A stretch of 64,000 nt of DNA from Bacteroidia bacterium (GTDB taxonomy: Bacteria > Bacteroidota > Bacteroidia > NS11-12g > UBA9320), in NCBI GenBank assembly GCA_018402155.1, contig JAGYJG010000001.1:1190198-1254197 (forward strand), given 5' to 3'. Positions within the stretch are counted from its first letter, which is position 1. Every line of letters begins with the position of its first letter. The notes beneath the pieces are model-generated. The model searched no databases. It was not told where the DNA came from and was given only the letters and a program-made list of their open reading frames with translations. This document shows, piece after piece, positions 29,485 through 41,058 of this stretch. Made by a program: the position numbers and the translations under genes.

Positions 29485-29898
29485 ATGCAATACTGGCTCA
29501 TAAAATCTGAACCTTACAAATATAGTTGGGAACAAATGTTGGCAGATAAAACGACCTATTGGGATGGAGTAAGAAGCTATCCTGCACGTATACAAATGAG
29601 AGCAATGCGACTAGGTGATATCTGTTTTTTTTACCATAGTAATGAGGGGAAAGAAATAGTGGGACTTTGCAGAGTTATTAAAGAAGCATATCAAGACCCA
29701 ACCACAGAAGATGAAAAATGGGTAGCTGTAGATGTAGAAGCTATAAAATCACTGAAAAAACCTGTTAGCCTAGCACAAATAAAGAACAATGAAATGCTAG
29801 CTAGAATGGCTTTAGTAAAACTTGGTCGCTTATCTGTAGGGCCTGTTCTGGATTTTGAATTTGAAGAAATAATGAAAATGGCACATACTGAACTATAA
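29485..29898 (+). CDS. EVE domain protein
   Basis: A 137-residue protein consisting of one EVE (PUA-like) domain: YWLIKSEPYKYSWEQ at the start, WDGVRSYPARIQMRAMRLGD in the middle and EIVGLCRVIKEAYQDPT later. EVE domains recognise modified bases in RNA or DNA; in stand-alone form the target is unknown. Its stop overlaps the ATG of the next gene as TAATG, so it is coupled to pyrR-pyrB-ansA. A promoter with TTG (29447) and GATATTTG (29470-29477), 20 bases apart, lies just upstream and may drive the whole operon. Confidence 0.88.
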   Translation: MQYWLIKSEPYKYSWEQMLADKTTYWDGVRSYPARIQMRAMRLGDICFFYHSNEGKEIVGLCRVIKEAYQDPTTEDEKWVAVDVEAIKSLKKPVSLAQIKNNEMLARMALVKLGRLSVGPVLDFEFEEIMKMAHTEL

Positions 29899-30428
29899 TG
29901 AAACGAATAATTCTAAACTACGAGCAAGTAGATCTGATTATCACACGCTTGTGCCATCAACTAGTAGAAAATCACGAGGATTTCAGTAATACCGCACTGT
30001 TAGCACTTCAACCACGAGGCATTCTTTTTGGGCGAGCAATACAGCAAAAGCTTAAGGCTTTGTTCAGCATAGATGCCACCTACGGAGAATTAGACACCAC
30101 TTTTCATAGAGATGATTTCAGAAGAACAGATAAGCCTCTTATCCCCAACAAGATAAACATCGACTTTAATATTGAAAAAAAGAGGATTATAATAATAGAC
30201 GATGTGCTGTATACTGGCAGAAGCATACGCGCAGCACTAGATGCTATAAATGACTATGGCCGACCAAACAGCGTAGAACTTGCGACTCTTATAAATAGGA
30301 AATACCGCAGAGAAGTGCCCATACAACCTGACTATGTAGGCGAACAGATAGATTCTAGAGCAGACGATTATGTAAAAGTAGAATGGGAAAATTCACAATG
30401 TAAAGTATGGATAATCACCGATAAGTAG
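29898..30428 (+). CDS. pyrR: PyrR-like phosphoribosyltransferase
   Basis: A 176-residue type I phosphoribosyltransferase. The PRPP-binding loop is RIIIIDDVLYTGRSIRAA (about 95-112), and PRGILFGRAI and GELDTTFHRDDFRR match PyrR. PyrR either attenuates pyr mRNA or works as a uracil phosphoribosyltransferase. No pyr attenuator hairpin is visible in front of the operon, so enzymatic function or regulation elsewhere seems more likely. It begins inside the stop of the EVE gene and is followed by pyrB after five bases, consistent with pyrimidine metabolism. Confidence 0.87.
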   Translation: MKRIILNYEQVDLIITRLCHQLVENHEDFSNTALLALQPRGILFGRAIQQKLKALFSIDATYGELDTTFHRDDFRRTDKPLIPNKINIDFNIEKKRIIIIDDVLYTGRSIRAALDAINDYGRPNSVELATLINRKYRREVPIQPDYVGEQIDSRADDYVKVEWENSQCKVWIITDK

Positions 30429-30433
30429 AATAT

Positions 30434-31357
30434 ATGTCACAACTATCATCAAAACACCTGCTGGGCATCAAAGACATCACATTAGCTGATATAAAACTCA
30501 TATTTCAAACAGCCGATAATTTCAAGGAAGTACTCAACAGACCTATAAAAAAAGTTCCATCACTTAGAGACGTGACAGTAGCCAATGTTTTTTTTGAAAA
30601 TAGTACACGCACCAAAATATCATTTGAACTAGCTGAAAAACGGCTATCAGCAGATGTTGTAAATTTTAGCAGTGCTAGCTCATCGGTAAAAAAAGGAGAG
30701 ACACTTATAGATACAGTCAATAACATTTTAGCCATGAAAGTTGATATGGTTGTTATGAGGCACCCTGCCCCTGGAGCTCACCAGTTTCTATCAAGACATA
30801 TAAATGCCAATATAATAAATGCAGGTGACGGTACACACGAACATCCAACACAAGCCTTATTAGACGCTTTTTCACTTCGCGAAAAAATGGGTGATTTGAA
30901 TGGTAAAAAAATAGTAATAGTTGGAGATATACTTCACTCGCGAGTAGCACTTAGCAATATTTACTGTCTACAAAAGCTAGGTGCCAGAGTACGGGTTTGT
31001 GGCCCCCCAACCTTACTACCAAAGCATATAGAAAGTCTTGGTGTAGAGGTGAGCCACAATTTGAAAGACAGCTTGCAATGGTGCGATGCTGCCAACATGC
31101 TGCGAATACAACTAGAACGACAAGAGGATAAATTTTTTCCGAGTTTACGAGAATATTCACTTCAATACGGAGTGTCACTACCCCTATTACAAAGCCTTCA
31201 AAATGAAATTGTTCTAATGCATCCTGGCCCTATAAATAGAGGCGTGGAAATAACTAGTGAAGTAGCAGATTCTAAACAAAGTATAATCCTAGACCAAGTA
31301 GAAAATGGAGTAGCTATACGTATGGCCGTACTCTATCTGCTCGCAGCACGCACATAA
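30434..31357 (+). CDS. pyrB: aspartate carbamoyltransferase catalytic subunit
   Basis: A 307-residue enzyme joining carbamoyl phosphate and aspartate, the committed step of pyrimidine synthesis. The carbamoyl-phosphate site is FENSTRTKISFE (about 55-66), followed by the flexible SASSSVKKGET loop, the second-site HPAPGAHQ, and GDGTHEHPTQALLD. The aspartate-binding end includes LRIQLERQ and MHPGPINRGVEI. No regulatory subunit pyrI is adjacent. It sits in an EVE-pyrR-pyrB-ansA operon; the last gene can make aspartate, its substrate. Confidence 0.95.
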   Translation: MSQLSSKHLLGIKDITLADIKLIFQTADNFKEVLNRPIKKVPSLRDVTVANVFFENSTRTKISFELAEKRLSADVVNFSSASSSVKKGETLIDTVNNILAMKVDMVVMRHPAPGAHQFLSRHINANIINAGDGTHEHPTQALLDAFSLREKMGDLNGKKIVIVGDILHSRVALSNIYCLQKLGARVRVCGPPTLLPKHIESLGVEVSHNLKDSLQWCDAANMLRIQLERQEDKFFPSLREYSLQYGVSLPLLQSLQNEIVLMHPGPINRGVEITSEVADSKQSIILDQVENGVAIRMAVLYLLAART

Positions 31358-31360
31358 AGC

Positions 31361-32392
31361 ATGCAAAGTAATGTATACATACTGTACACAGGTGGTACCT
31401 TTGGCATGAAATCGACCACAAGTGGACTTCAACCAAGCACATGGGAAGAAATAATAACGTACCTGCCAGCCATCAAAAATCAAACCTATTTTCATTACTT
31501 CGCTGAAATAGATTTCACTTTTGACACTCTCGAGCCTGTAGTAGATAGCAGTGATATAACGCCAGCAACTTGGGAACGAATAGCCCGACGAATCGAAAAA
31601 AATTATTCTACTCATGATGGCTTTATTATTTTGCACGGTACAGATACACTAGCATATACCTCGTCAGCGCTAAGCTTTATGCTACAAAATCTAAGTAAAC
31701 CAGTAGTGCTTACAGGAGCTCAGCTACCTATTTTTCATCCGCGAACAGATGGTATTATAAACTTGAGCAACGCTATATACATCGCAGGATATAAAAGTTT
31801 TGGTATAAATTGTATACCGGAAGTTTGCATTTGTTTCAATGATGATGTGCTGCGCGGAAATCGAGCGGTAAAGACTAGTACCAATGATTTTGAAGGATTT
31901 AGTTCCCCAAATTTTGACAACTTAGCACACCTCGAGCAAAATATTACAGTGTCTACTCACTTGATTTACAAACCCAATGATAAAGACCTAAGACTTCTAA
32001 CTAGATTCAGCGAGCGAGTAGTAAACGTAACTGTTTTTCCAGGATACAACGCTACGGTTCTGTTAGAATTGGTACAAAAAAACAAACTGGATGGTATTGT
32101 GCTTAGAACTTTTGGTGCCGGAAATCTACCTCAGGATGCACAATGGCAGACGTTAATCAACGCTTGTGAAAAACATAAAACAATAATTTTAGCGACTACA
32201 CAGTGTCCAAACGGGCAGATAGAATTGGGACAATATGCCAGTAGCAATGTACTAAAAAGTACAAGTGTAGTAGACGGTAAAGATATTACGCCAGAGGCTG
32301 CCCTCACCAAATTGATGTGGGTAATAGGAAATTTTGAGGAGAGTGATCGCCGCAGAATGTTATCTAAAAATCTTCGTGGTGAAATTTCATAA
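31361..32392 (+). CDS. ansA: type I (cytoplasmic) L-asparaginase
   Basis: A 343-residue enzyme hydrolysing asparagine to aspartate and ammonia. The first threonine motif is YTGGTFGM (about 9-16) and the second, with the catalytic Thr-Asp, is ILHGTDTLAYTSSAL (about 89-103). No signal peptide is present, which fits the cytoplasmic type I class. It starts three bases after pyrB. Making aspartate next to aspartate transcarbamylase, with ammonia usable by carbamoyl-phosphate synthase, gives the operon a metabolic logic, though this is inference. Confidence 0.9.
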   Translation: MQSNVYILYTGGTFGMKSTTSGLQPSTWEEIITYLPAIKNQTYFHYFAEIDFTFDTLEPVVDSSDITPATWERIARRIEKNYSTHDGFIILHGTDTLAYTSSALSFMLQNLSKPVVLTGAQLPIFHPRTDGIINLSNAIYIAGYKSFGINCIPEVCICFNDDVLRGNRAVKTSTNDFEGFSSPNFDNLAHLEQNITVSTHLIYKPNDKDLRLLTRFSERVVNVTVFPGYNATVLLELVQKNKLDGIVLRTFGAGNLPQDAQWQTLINACEKHKTIILATTQCPNGQIELGQYASSNVLKSTSVVDGKDITPEAALTKLMWVIGNFEESDRRRMLSKNLRGEIS

Positions 32393-32510
32393 CTCAAGAA
32401 GCTGACAGCCAAACATTTATACTATTTTAGGTGTGTATTCTTTGTGGATATTCGAAAAAAGAAACACCCCAAAAAATTCCTGAAAAAGGAGTACTTTCAC
32501 ACTTTAATAA

Positions 32511-34466
<1,956 letters not shown>

Positions 34467-34479
34467 CAATGTGCAGTAA

Positions 34480-34523
34480 AAACAAAAAAGTCTGATTTCA
34501 AATGAAATCAGACTTTTTTGTTT
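34480..34523. terminator. bidirectional terminator between gyrB and pfkA
   Basis: A perfect 20-bp stem (34480-34499 with 34504-34523) encloses an AAAT loop, with a GC core AGTCTGATTTC and A6/T6 flanks on both sides. It lies between the convergent gyrB and pfkA genes and should end both transcripts. Confidence 0.93.
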
Positions 34524-34542
34524 AATATTTATAGAAATATAA

Positions 34543-35523
34543 CTAAATGGCTAGTATTTCTGCTAGCTCAATTAATGCCGGATCTACGGACTTTTTACCA
34601 TTAATAGCTAAATCAAAAGGAGTATAAACTACCTCATCACTTATAATTCCTACTGTAATAGTTGTCTGCCCAGCTATAAGAGCTTTTACTGCTTCTGAAC
34701 CCAAACGAGATGCCAATATGCGGTCTCGGGCACTCGGACTACCTCCCCGCTGCACATGACCCAGTATAGTACTTCGTATCTTCAAATCTGGATATAGTTC
34801 TGTCAGTTTTTTTTCAAGCACCAGCGCACCGCCTTGCTCATCACCCTCTGCCACTACTATTATGCTAAATGATTTTTTACGTCTACCAGGCCTGTTAAAG
34901 TGATTTAATACTTTGTCCCAATCAGATATATCCTCTGGAATCAGTGCCCCCTCTGCCCCACCTGCTATAGCTACATCCAACGCTATAAAACCGCTATCTC
35001 TACCCATCACCTCTACGATAAACACGCGCTCATGGCTGTGAGCAGTATCGCGAATCCTATCGATAGAGTCAAGTGCCGTATTAATAGCCGTATCGTAGCC
35101 TATGGTGTAATCTGTGCCAAATAAATCATTATCTATAGTTCCTGGTAGTCCTACACAAGGTACTCCAAATTCTTGGTTAAATATATTGGCCCCAGTGTAA
35201 GAGCCATTACCCCCTATACAAACCAAGGCATCAATGTTATTTCTTTTAAGATTATCGTACGCTTGTTGACGGCCCGATTTGGTCATAAAGGCTTCGCTTC
35301 TAGCAGTTTTCAAAAAGGTACCGCCTCGTTGTATAATATTGGCCACAGACTGACGATCCAAATTAATAATTTCATTATGAATCATCCCCTCATACCCTCG
35401 ACGTATCCCTTTCACCTTAAGTCCGTGATATATAGCTGTACGAACTACCGCTCGCACCGCTGCATTCATACCGGGAGCATCTCCTCCACTAGTATAAACG
35501 CCAATAGTTTTTATCTCACTCAT
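34543..35523 (-). CDS. pfkA: ATP-dependent 6-phosphofructokinase
   Basis: A 326-residue glycolytic kinase making fructose 1,6-bisphosphate. Signatures are TSGGDAPGMNAAVRAVVR at the start, the RRGYEG loop, the catalytic PGTIDND (about 123-129), GRDSGFIA and GHVQRGGSPSARDR. The GGDxPG motif indicates an ATP- rather than PPi-dependent enzyme. Length is that of the short bacterial allosteric form. It faces gyrB across a shared terminator and is separated from the lipoprotein gene behind it by another terminator, so it has its own promoter. Confidence 0.96.
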   Translation of the reverse strand: MSEIKTIGVYTSGGDAPGMNAAVRAVVRTAIYHGLKVKGIRRGYEGMIHNEIINLDRQSVANIIQRGGTFLKTARSEAFMTKSGRQQAYDNLKRNNIDALVCIGGNGSYTGANIFNQEFGVPCVGLPGTIDNDLFGTDYTIGYDTAINTALDSIDRIRDTAHSHERVFIVEVMGRDSGFIALDVAIAGGAEGALIPEDISDWDKVLNHFNRPGRRKKSFSIIVVAEGDEQGGALVLEKKLTELYPDLKIRSTILGHVQRGGSPSARDRILASRLGSEAVKALIAGQTTITVGIISDEVVYTPFDLAINGKKSVDPALIELAEILAI

Positions 35524-35549
35524 TTATCTCTGAATTTGTATGCAAATAA

Positions 35550-35580
35550 AAAAAGGTGGATGCAATGCATCCACCTTTTT
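35550..35580 (-). terminator. terminator of the lipoprotein gene
   Basis: AAAAAGGTGGATGC (35550-35563) pairs with GCATCCACCTTTTT (35567-35580) around a three-base loop. On the minus strand the stem ends in a run of Ts. It isolates pfkA from the gene upstream of it. Confidence 0.88.
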
Positions 35581-35606
35581 ATGATTTTTTAGTACACAAG
35601 TTACGC

Positions 35607-36470
35607 TTAAAGTACTTGTACTTTATATTCAAATTGGACATATTCACTGTTTTTCACACTTCTATCTACGGCTGTTACCCTCACTAGCGCATAGTTATCA
35701 GCACCAGCTAGGTTGAGAATATACACATCACCATTAGTTACAGATACAAAAGACTGAGGAGTACCATTCTTTGCCCAAGCAGCTCTTATGGTCGCATCAT
35801 TAGTGATTGTGTTCCAATCTCCACTTGTTAATTTCTTGAAAGTTGTGCCATTTCTAGAAGTCCATCTTGCAGGCCAATCGGTTTCTGAGTTTGCAATAGA
35901 ATCTTGGATGTCTTTCTCGCGATTGTCGTCAGCAGAGAATAAGTTTGTTCCAACCAAGATACCATAAGCACCAGCTTTCGGGCCTCTAAAGTTCCATACC
36001 TTAAAAAAGTCTCTATTGTTATCTTTATCTTCAAACCTTAAATTCTTACCAGGATCACCTACATTAGTCAGTGTAATTGATTTTGTGGTTGATGAACCAT
36101 TTTTATCAGCCACAGTAAACGAGTATATTTCTGTACCTGCTTTTGCACCTGTAGTTCCACTAAAAATGTACTCCGAAATAATTTTGGTCTTAATATCCAG
36201 AGAATCGAAAAGTTCAACATCTGTACTTCCGTCTAGTGATTGTATAATTTTGAAAGAGGTAATATTGTCTGTGTGAGATGCTGTGATCGCTATTTTGAAC
36301 GGTGTATTTGCCGCAAGCTCTTGGCCATCAGAAGAAAGGTATTCTTCCCCGGCTAAAAAGTTTAATACTGGTTTTGGAGCAGGAGTTTCTTCAGTACCTC
36401 CACAACTTGAAAAGAATAAGGCTCCTACTCCTAGTAGGACACCCATTGATAATAATTTGATGTTCTTCAT
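35607..36470 (-). CDS. hypothetical lipoprotein with Ig-like beta domain
   Basis: A 287-residue protein with a lipoprotein signal peptide (lipobox FFSSC, Cys about 23) followed by a Gly/Thr/Glu/Pro spacer. The body begins with a beta-sandwich-like segment (FKIAITASHTDNITSFKI, IYSFTVADKNGSSTTKSITLTN) and ends with a second beta-rich part (YILNLAGADNYALVRVTAV). I do not recognise a named family, but such two-domain surface lipoproteins are frequent in Bacteroidota. It is a single-gene unit with its own terminator. Confidence 0.72.
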   Translation of the reverse strand: MKNIKLLSMGVLLGVGALFFSSCGGTEETPAPKPVLNFLAGEEYLSSDGQELAANTPFKIAITASHTDNITSFKIIQSLDGSTDVELFDSLDIKTKIISEYIFSGTTGAKAGTEIYSFTVADKNGSSTTKSITLTNVGDPGKNLRFEDKDNNRDFFKVWNFRGPKAGAYGILVGTNLFSADDNREKDIQDSIANSETDWPARWTSRNGTTFKKLTSGDWNTITNDATIRAAWAKNGTPQSFVSVTNGDVYILNLAGADNYALVRVTAVDRSVKNSEYVQFEYKVQVL

Positions 36471-36643
36471 TTCGTTTTTCTATAATAATTGTGCGAAAAT
36501 ACAAAAACATTCTCCGCTTTATTAAATTATTGTTAATCTTATGTCATTTTAGAATGCAATACAATGCGAATAAGCATGGCACAACTCTTGTTTATACTAT
36601 GTGCCCTGCCCAAAAAGAGAAGTGCAGGTGACAATTTGACAAA

Positions 36644-39097
36644 ATGACATTTGATAATAAATTTACACTAGGTGGCAACTTTTTCGACAGCGAAGACGGC
36701 TCTGAGGTGATTTCTGTAATAGCAGATAGTGACTTTGAGGATGACAACACGAGCGAGTATCCTTCCAATCTGCCAATATTACCACTGCGAAATACCGTAT
36801 TGTTTCCTGGTGTTGTCTTTCCTATCACCGTAGGCAGAGATAAAAGCATAAAATTGATAGAGGACGCCTACAAAACTGACAAAATAATTGGAGTAGTGGC
36901 CCAAAAAAATCAAGAAATAGAAGACCCTCAAGGGTCTGACTTGTATACTATAGGTACGCTTGGACGCATATTAAAAACACTAAAAATGCCCGATGGCAAT
37001 ATTACCGTGATTATTCAAGGTAAACGTAAATTTGAACTGACCGAAATAACTCAGCATGAGCCTTATTTTAGAGGTACTACCAAAGCCATTACCGATAGTA
37101 AAGCGGCAAAAGGAAGAGAAACCAATGCGACAATAGATAGCATAAGAGAACTTGCTAGCCAAATTGTTGAAATTAGCCCAAACATACCTTCGGAAGCAAA
37201 CTTTGCCTTGAAAAACATCAACTCTCCAAATTTTCTAATCAATTTTATTTCATCTAATCTGAATGTGAGTGTAGACGACAAACAAGAAATATTAGAGTTG
37301 ACGACATTTAAGAAAAAAGCACACCGTGTTCTTGGTCATCTAGACAAAGAGATACAAATACTAGAGCTTAAAAACAAAATTCAAAGTAAAGTAAAAGTCG
37401 ATTTAGACCAACAACAAAAAGAATATTTCTTACAGCAGCAAATACGAGCAATACAAGAAGAACTGGGACACGACAGTCCAGACCAAGAAGTAGAGAGCCT
37501 GCGAATGAGAGGGCAAAAAAAGAAATGGGATAAAAAAGTAGCCAAATCATTTAACAAAGAATTGGATCGGCTGATGCGTATGAATCCTAGTACGCCAGAC
37601 TACTCGGTGAGTTTAAACTACGCTGAACTATTGCTCGAGCTTCCTTGGGATGAGCTGAGCAAAGATAATTTTGACCTAAAAAGAGCTAAAAAAGTGCTAG
37701 ATGCTGATCATTTTGGTCTTGAAAAAGTAAAAGAACGCATACTAGAATACCTAGCAGTACTAAAGCTAAAAGGAGATATGAAAAGTCCTATACTCTGCTT
37801 ATACGGCCCTCCTGGTGTTGGAAAAACATCGCTGGGTAGATCTATAGCCAAAGCTATGGGAAGAGAATATGTGCGCATGAGTTTGGGAGGTTTACACGAT
37901 GAAGGTGAGCTCCGTGGACACCGAAAAACATATATAGGTGCTATGCCAGGTCGCATAATCCAGAGTCTTAAAAAAGCAGGTAAAAGTAATCCCGTTTTTG
38001 TGCTAGATGAAATAGATAAACTAGGCTCTGACCACCGCGGTGATCCATCTTCTGCACTTCTCGAAATTTTAGATCCGGAACAAAACAATGCTTTTCACGA
38101 TAACTATGTAGACCTAGACTATGACTTAAGTAAAGTACTTTTTGTAGCTACTGCCAATAGGCTAGATACCATACAGCCCGCTCTGCGCGACCGTATGGAA
38201 ATAATAGATATATCTGGATACACACTAGAAGAAAAGATAGGCATAGCCAAAAAGCATCTTCTGCCAAAGCAAAAGAAAGAACACGGGCTAAAAGCGAACC
38301 AAGTAACCCTTGCAGACAAAACCGTTGAAAAAGTAATAGACCAATATACACGTGAAAGTGGTGTGCGCACGCTAGACAAACGACTGGCCAAAATATGCCG
38401 CTATCAAGCTAAAGAAGTGGTATATGAAAACAAACCTAAAGCTACTATAACTGCCTCACAAGTAGAAGAAATACTTGGTAAAGACAAGATAGAAAAAGAC
38501 CTCTACGAAACAAACGATATAGCTGGAGTGGTTACCGGCCTAGCATGGACCAGCGTGGGCGGCGATATTCTTTTTGTAGAAAGTTCTCTGACCAAAGGCA
38601 AAGGCAAAGTAATACTTACCGGGCAACTAGGCAGTGTGATGAAAGAAAGCGCTACCAACGCCACCACTTGGCTAAAAGCCAATGCCGAAAGCTATGGTAT
38701 AAATCCAGTGGTATTCGATTTGTATGACTTGCATATACATTTTCCTGCTGGCGCAGTGCCCAAAGATGGACCAAGTGCTGGAATCACTATCCTAACAGCC
38801 ATCACCTCACTCATAACCCAGCAAAAGGTAAAAAATAGACTGGCTATGACTGGTGAAATAACCCTGCGTGGCAAGGTGCTTCCGGTTGGTGGTATCAAAG
38901 AAAAAATACTTGCAGCTAAGCGAGCAGGAATAAAAGAAATTATAATGTGTAAGGCCAATAAGAAGGATGTGGATGACATTAAACCTAGCTACATTGCAGA
39001 TCTTAGCTTTCACTTTGTGGAGCATATGAGCGAGGTACTAAAACACGCACTACTACCGCAAAAAGTAACTGCTGCAAAAGTGTGGTCCCTCAAGTAG
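36644..39097 (+). CDS. lon: ATP-dependent protease Lon
   Basis: An 817-residue AAA+ serine protease that degrades damaged and regulatory proteins. The N-terminal substrate-binding domain starts at LPILPLRNTVLFPGV (about 45) after an acidic extension. Walker A is GPPGVGKTS (about 387-395), Walker B VLDEIDKLG; the proteolytic domain has the catalytic Ser in PKDGPSAG (about 711) and Lys in AAKRAG (about 757). The order and length are those of LonA. It is a stand-alone gene; the start is chosen as the ATG before FDNKFTLGG, with no Shine-Dalgarno sequence. Confidence 0.95.
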   Translation: MTFDNKFTLGGNFFDSEDGSEVISVIADSDFEDDNTSEYPSNLPILPLRNTVLFPGVVFPITVGRDKSIKLIEDAYKTDKIIGVVAQKNQEIEDPQGSDLYTIGTLGRILKTLKMPDGNITVIIQGKRKFELTEITQHEPYFRGTTKAITDSKAAKGRETNATIDSIRELASQIVEISPNIPSEANFALKNINSPNFLINFISSNLNVSVDDKQEILELTTFKKKAHRVLGHLDKEIQILELKNKIQSKVKVDLDQQQKEYFLQQQIRAIQEELGHDSPDQEVESLRMRGQKKKWDKKVAKSFNKELDRLMRMNPSTPDYSVSLNYAELLLELPWDELSKDNFDLKRAKKVLDADHFGLEKVKERILEYLAVLKLKGDMKSPILCLYGPPGVGKTSLGRSIAKAMGREYVRMSLGGLHDEGELRGHRKTYIGAMPGRIIQSLKKAGKSNPVFVLDEIDKLGSDHRGDPSSALLEILDPEQNNAFHDNYVDLDYDLSKVLFVATANRLDTIQPALRDRMEIIDISGYTLEEKIGIAKKHLLPKQKKEHGLKANQVTLADKTVEKVIDQYTRESGVRTLDKRLAKICRYQAKEVVYENKPKATITASQVEEILGKDKIEKDLYETNDIAGVVTGLAWTSVGGDILFVESSLTKGKGKVILTGQLGSVMKESATNATTWLKANAESYGINPVVFDLYDLHIHFPAGAVPKDGPSAGITILTAITSLITQQKVKNRLAMTGEITLRGKVLPVGGIKEKILAAKRAGIKEIIMCKANKKDVDDIKPSYIADLSFHFVEHMSEVLKHALLPQKVTAAKVWSLK

Positions 39098-39638
39098 AGC
39101 TTTCTGAGTTGACTTTGGGCTATTATTTATACCCCCCTCAAAAAAAATTAAAACCCGAGGATAATGCTTGACATACATTTTGGATTCAAATCGTATTCTG
39201 CTCTTAGTTTAGGTCTTATTTCCAAAATATTGGGCTTGTACAGCTAGTGCGCGAATTATTGCTACAAGTATTTTAAGTATTTTCATCGTTAAGGTTCGGC
39301 TATTTATTTTCCATTTACCTCAATGGGACCGCATAATTTGTTTTCTGCTAATTTACAATTATATTTTTACACCGTATTTAGTGCTTGAATTGTCCGTTTT
39401 TAAAGTTAAAAAAAGTCGGCATACTGCATCATGTAAACCAGCAAATACGTCATCACCACTACTCATGAAATAACCGGACACACTCGGCTTTCAAATCTTC
39501 ATCGGCATTGATATAGCGAAACTTAATCCGTACTACGTACTTACCTAGAATTTTGACATACGGCCGTAAATAGCACGTCAGGCAGTCTATTGGTAGAAAA
39601 AGCCATCACGACAAAACAACTTCAAAACCAATCAGAAA
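39098..39638. other. 541-base gap holding a possible transposase remnant
   Basis: No intact gene fits here. The left part holds no recognisable feature apart from a TACCCCCCTC run. The right part contains an IS110-like fragment described separately. Lon has no clear terminator hairpin. Confidence 0.5.
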
Positions 39639-39640
39639 TC
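39489..39640 (+). pseudogene. possible decayed N-terminus of an IS110-type transposase
   Basis: From 39489 the plus strand reads FQIFIGIDIAKLNPYYVLT and then stops. FIGIDIAK is typical of the first DEDD-catalytic strand of IS110-family transposases. In another frame, further on, AVNSTSGSLLVEKA resembles the next conserved block (NTxxG...L). A stop and a frame change separate the two, so at most this is a vestige, cut off by the following hydrolase gene. It is short and the match is by eye. Confidence 0.3.
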
Positions 39641-40931
39641 ACAACTCATTTACCCACATTGCTATTTCGTTAATAACTTCTTCATCTACATTACTAGGTA
39701 TAAAATAGTCTTGGGGACTGCCAATTTGGGCATCTGTAGGGGTAAATAAGTGAGTCAATCCTTCAAAACTTTTCATCTTTATGTTTGGCTTATTTCCTAC
39801 TGCATTTTCCCACATAGCAAAATCTTCCATCGTTATTTGGTAATCTTTTTCTCCCTGCAAAATAAGAAATGGAGTAGTATCATTTTTTAGAACTGTTGCC
39901 ACCGGGTTGTAATCCGCTATTCCTTTCCAAAACTTACCTGGCCAGTAGGCTAAAAGTACATCTGCTGCAGTACTGTCTGAGTAGTTTCCTTGGCGAATAT
40001 TGCGTGCACGAGCTGTATTTTCTATGATCATCTGCTCCTCATCATCCGTTATCAAAGCGTCAAAACCAGTGAGGTATTTCATTTGGTACTCTATTAGGTC
40101 TTCTAAACGGCGTGCATTTGCTGAAAAAAGGATGGCCCCATCAAGCCGACGCCTAAGTGAATCTGCTATGAGTGGCATACTGTATGCACCCAAGCTGTGG
40201 CCTAGCATAGCATACGTACCAAATGTGAGTGATGTGTCGTTTTGCACGGCGAGCAAAGCAGCTATAGCATCATTTATAGTTTCATCGTACAAATCAAACT
40301 GCTTGCTCATAAGTTCGGGGTAGGTATGAAAACGTTTGTCATACCTGAAGGTTGCTACTCCCTTACTTGCTAAACCCAAAGCAAGGTCATAAAAAATCTT
40401 ATTGGGACCAATGGTTTCATCTTTATCACCTGGTCCGCTGCCGTGAACTAGCACTACCAGAGCACAGTTATTGCAGCCTACCGGCACCATTAGTTCTCCA
40501 GTCAGTTCTAGGCTATCGCTGCTAAAGTTTATACGCTTTTTGCCTGTACCCAGTCCTTTGGTATAGCTGGCGGGTTGGTATCCCAAGTGCGTTACCAGTA
40601 AGCCACTTATTTTCTTATCGTTCCCTTGAGCAAGTCTTATTTTAAAAGTGATTTTTTCGAACTTTAGTAGGCCCGTTTGTATAATTCCATCTTCTTTCTT
40701 CTTAGTTTCTACATTCTCTACACTTTTTAGCTTGCCGCCCATTTGCACTATGTTTTGCCACACGGCTACTAGCTGCTTTTTGCTAATAGCGTCTTGCATA
40801 GTAGCGTCAAAACAGCGGTGTACTTTCCTGTACTTGCCCTTGTTTAGTTGAGCTACTACATCTTGTAAGGGGGTTTGTGCGGCGGCAGTCCACATCAATA
40901 AACTCAAAAATACTAGATGCATAAATCTCAC
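39639..40931 (-). CDS. secreted alpha/beta hydrolase with N-terminal DUF3887-like domain
   Basis: A 430-residue exported protein (signal peptide about 1-18, ending TAAAQ). Residues about 20-110 resemble DUF3887, a small NTF2-like domain (VVAQLNKGKYRKVHRCFD). The rest is an alpha/beta hydrolase: oxyanion region VLVHGSGPGDKDE, nucleophile elbow GHSLGA, acid in LQGEKDYQIT and a His in EGLTHLFTP. This looks like a complete Ser-Asp-His esterase or peptidase; the substrate is unknown. It stands alone between the transposase remnant and the RluA-hisS operon. Confidence 0.85.
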   Translation of the reverse strand: MRFMHLVFLSLLMWTAAAQTPLQDVVAQLNKGKYRKVHRCFDATMQDAISKKQLVAVWQNIVQMGGKLKSVENVETKKKEDGIIQTGLLKFEKITFKIRLAQGNDKKISGLLVTHLGYQPASYTKGLGTGKKRINFSSDSLELTGELMVPVGCNNCALVVLVHGSGPGDKDETIGPNKIFYDLALGLASKGVATFRYDKRFHTYPELMSKQFDLYDETINDAIAALLAVQNDTSLTFGTYAMLGHSLGAYSMPLIADSLRRRLDGAILFSANARRLEDLIEYQMKYLTGFDALITDDEEQMIIENTARARNIRQGNYSDSTAADVLLAYWPGKFWKGIADYNPVATVLKNDTTPFLILQGEKDYQITMEDFAMWENAVGNKPNIKMKSFEGLTHLFTPTDAQIGSPQDYFIPSNVDEEVINEIAMWVNEL

Positions 40932-41058
40932 CTAGCAAAGGTAGTAAAGGGAACTATAGAACGAACAAAAAAAGTAAAGGCTAACCCATTTTTAAACGGA
41001 TATTTTATTTAAACAAATGATTTACCCCCAATATAATTTTTAATAAAACAAATATATG

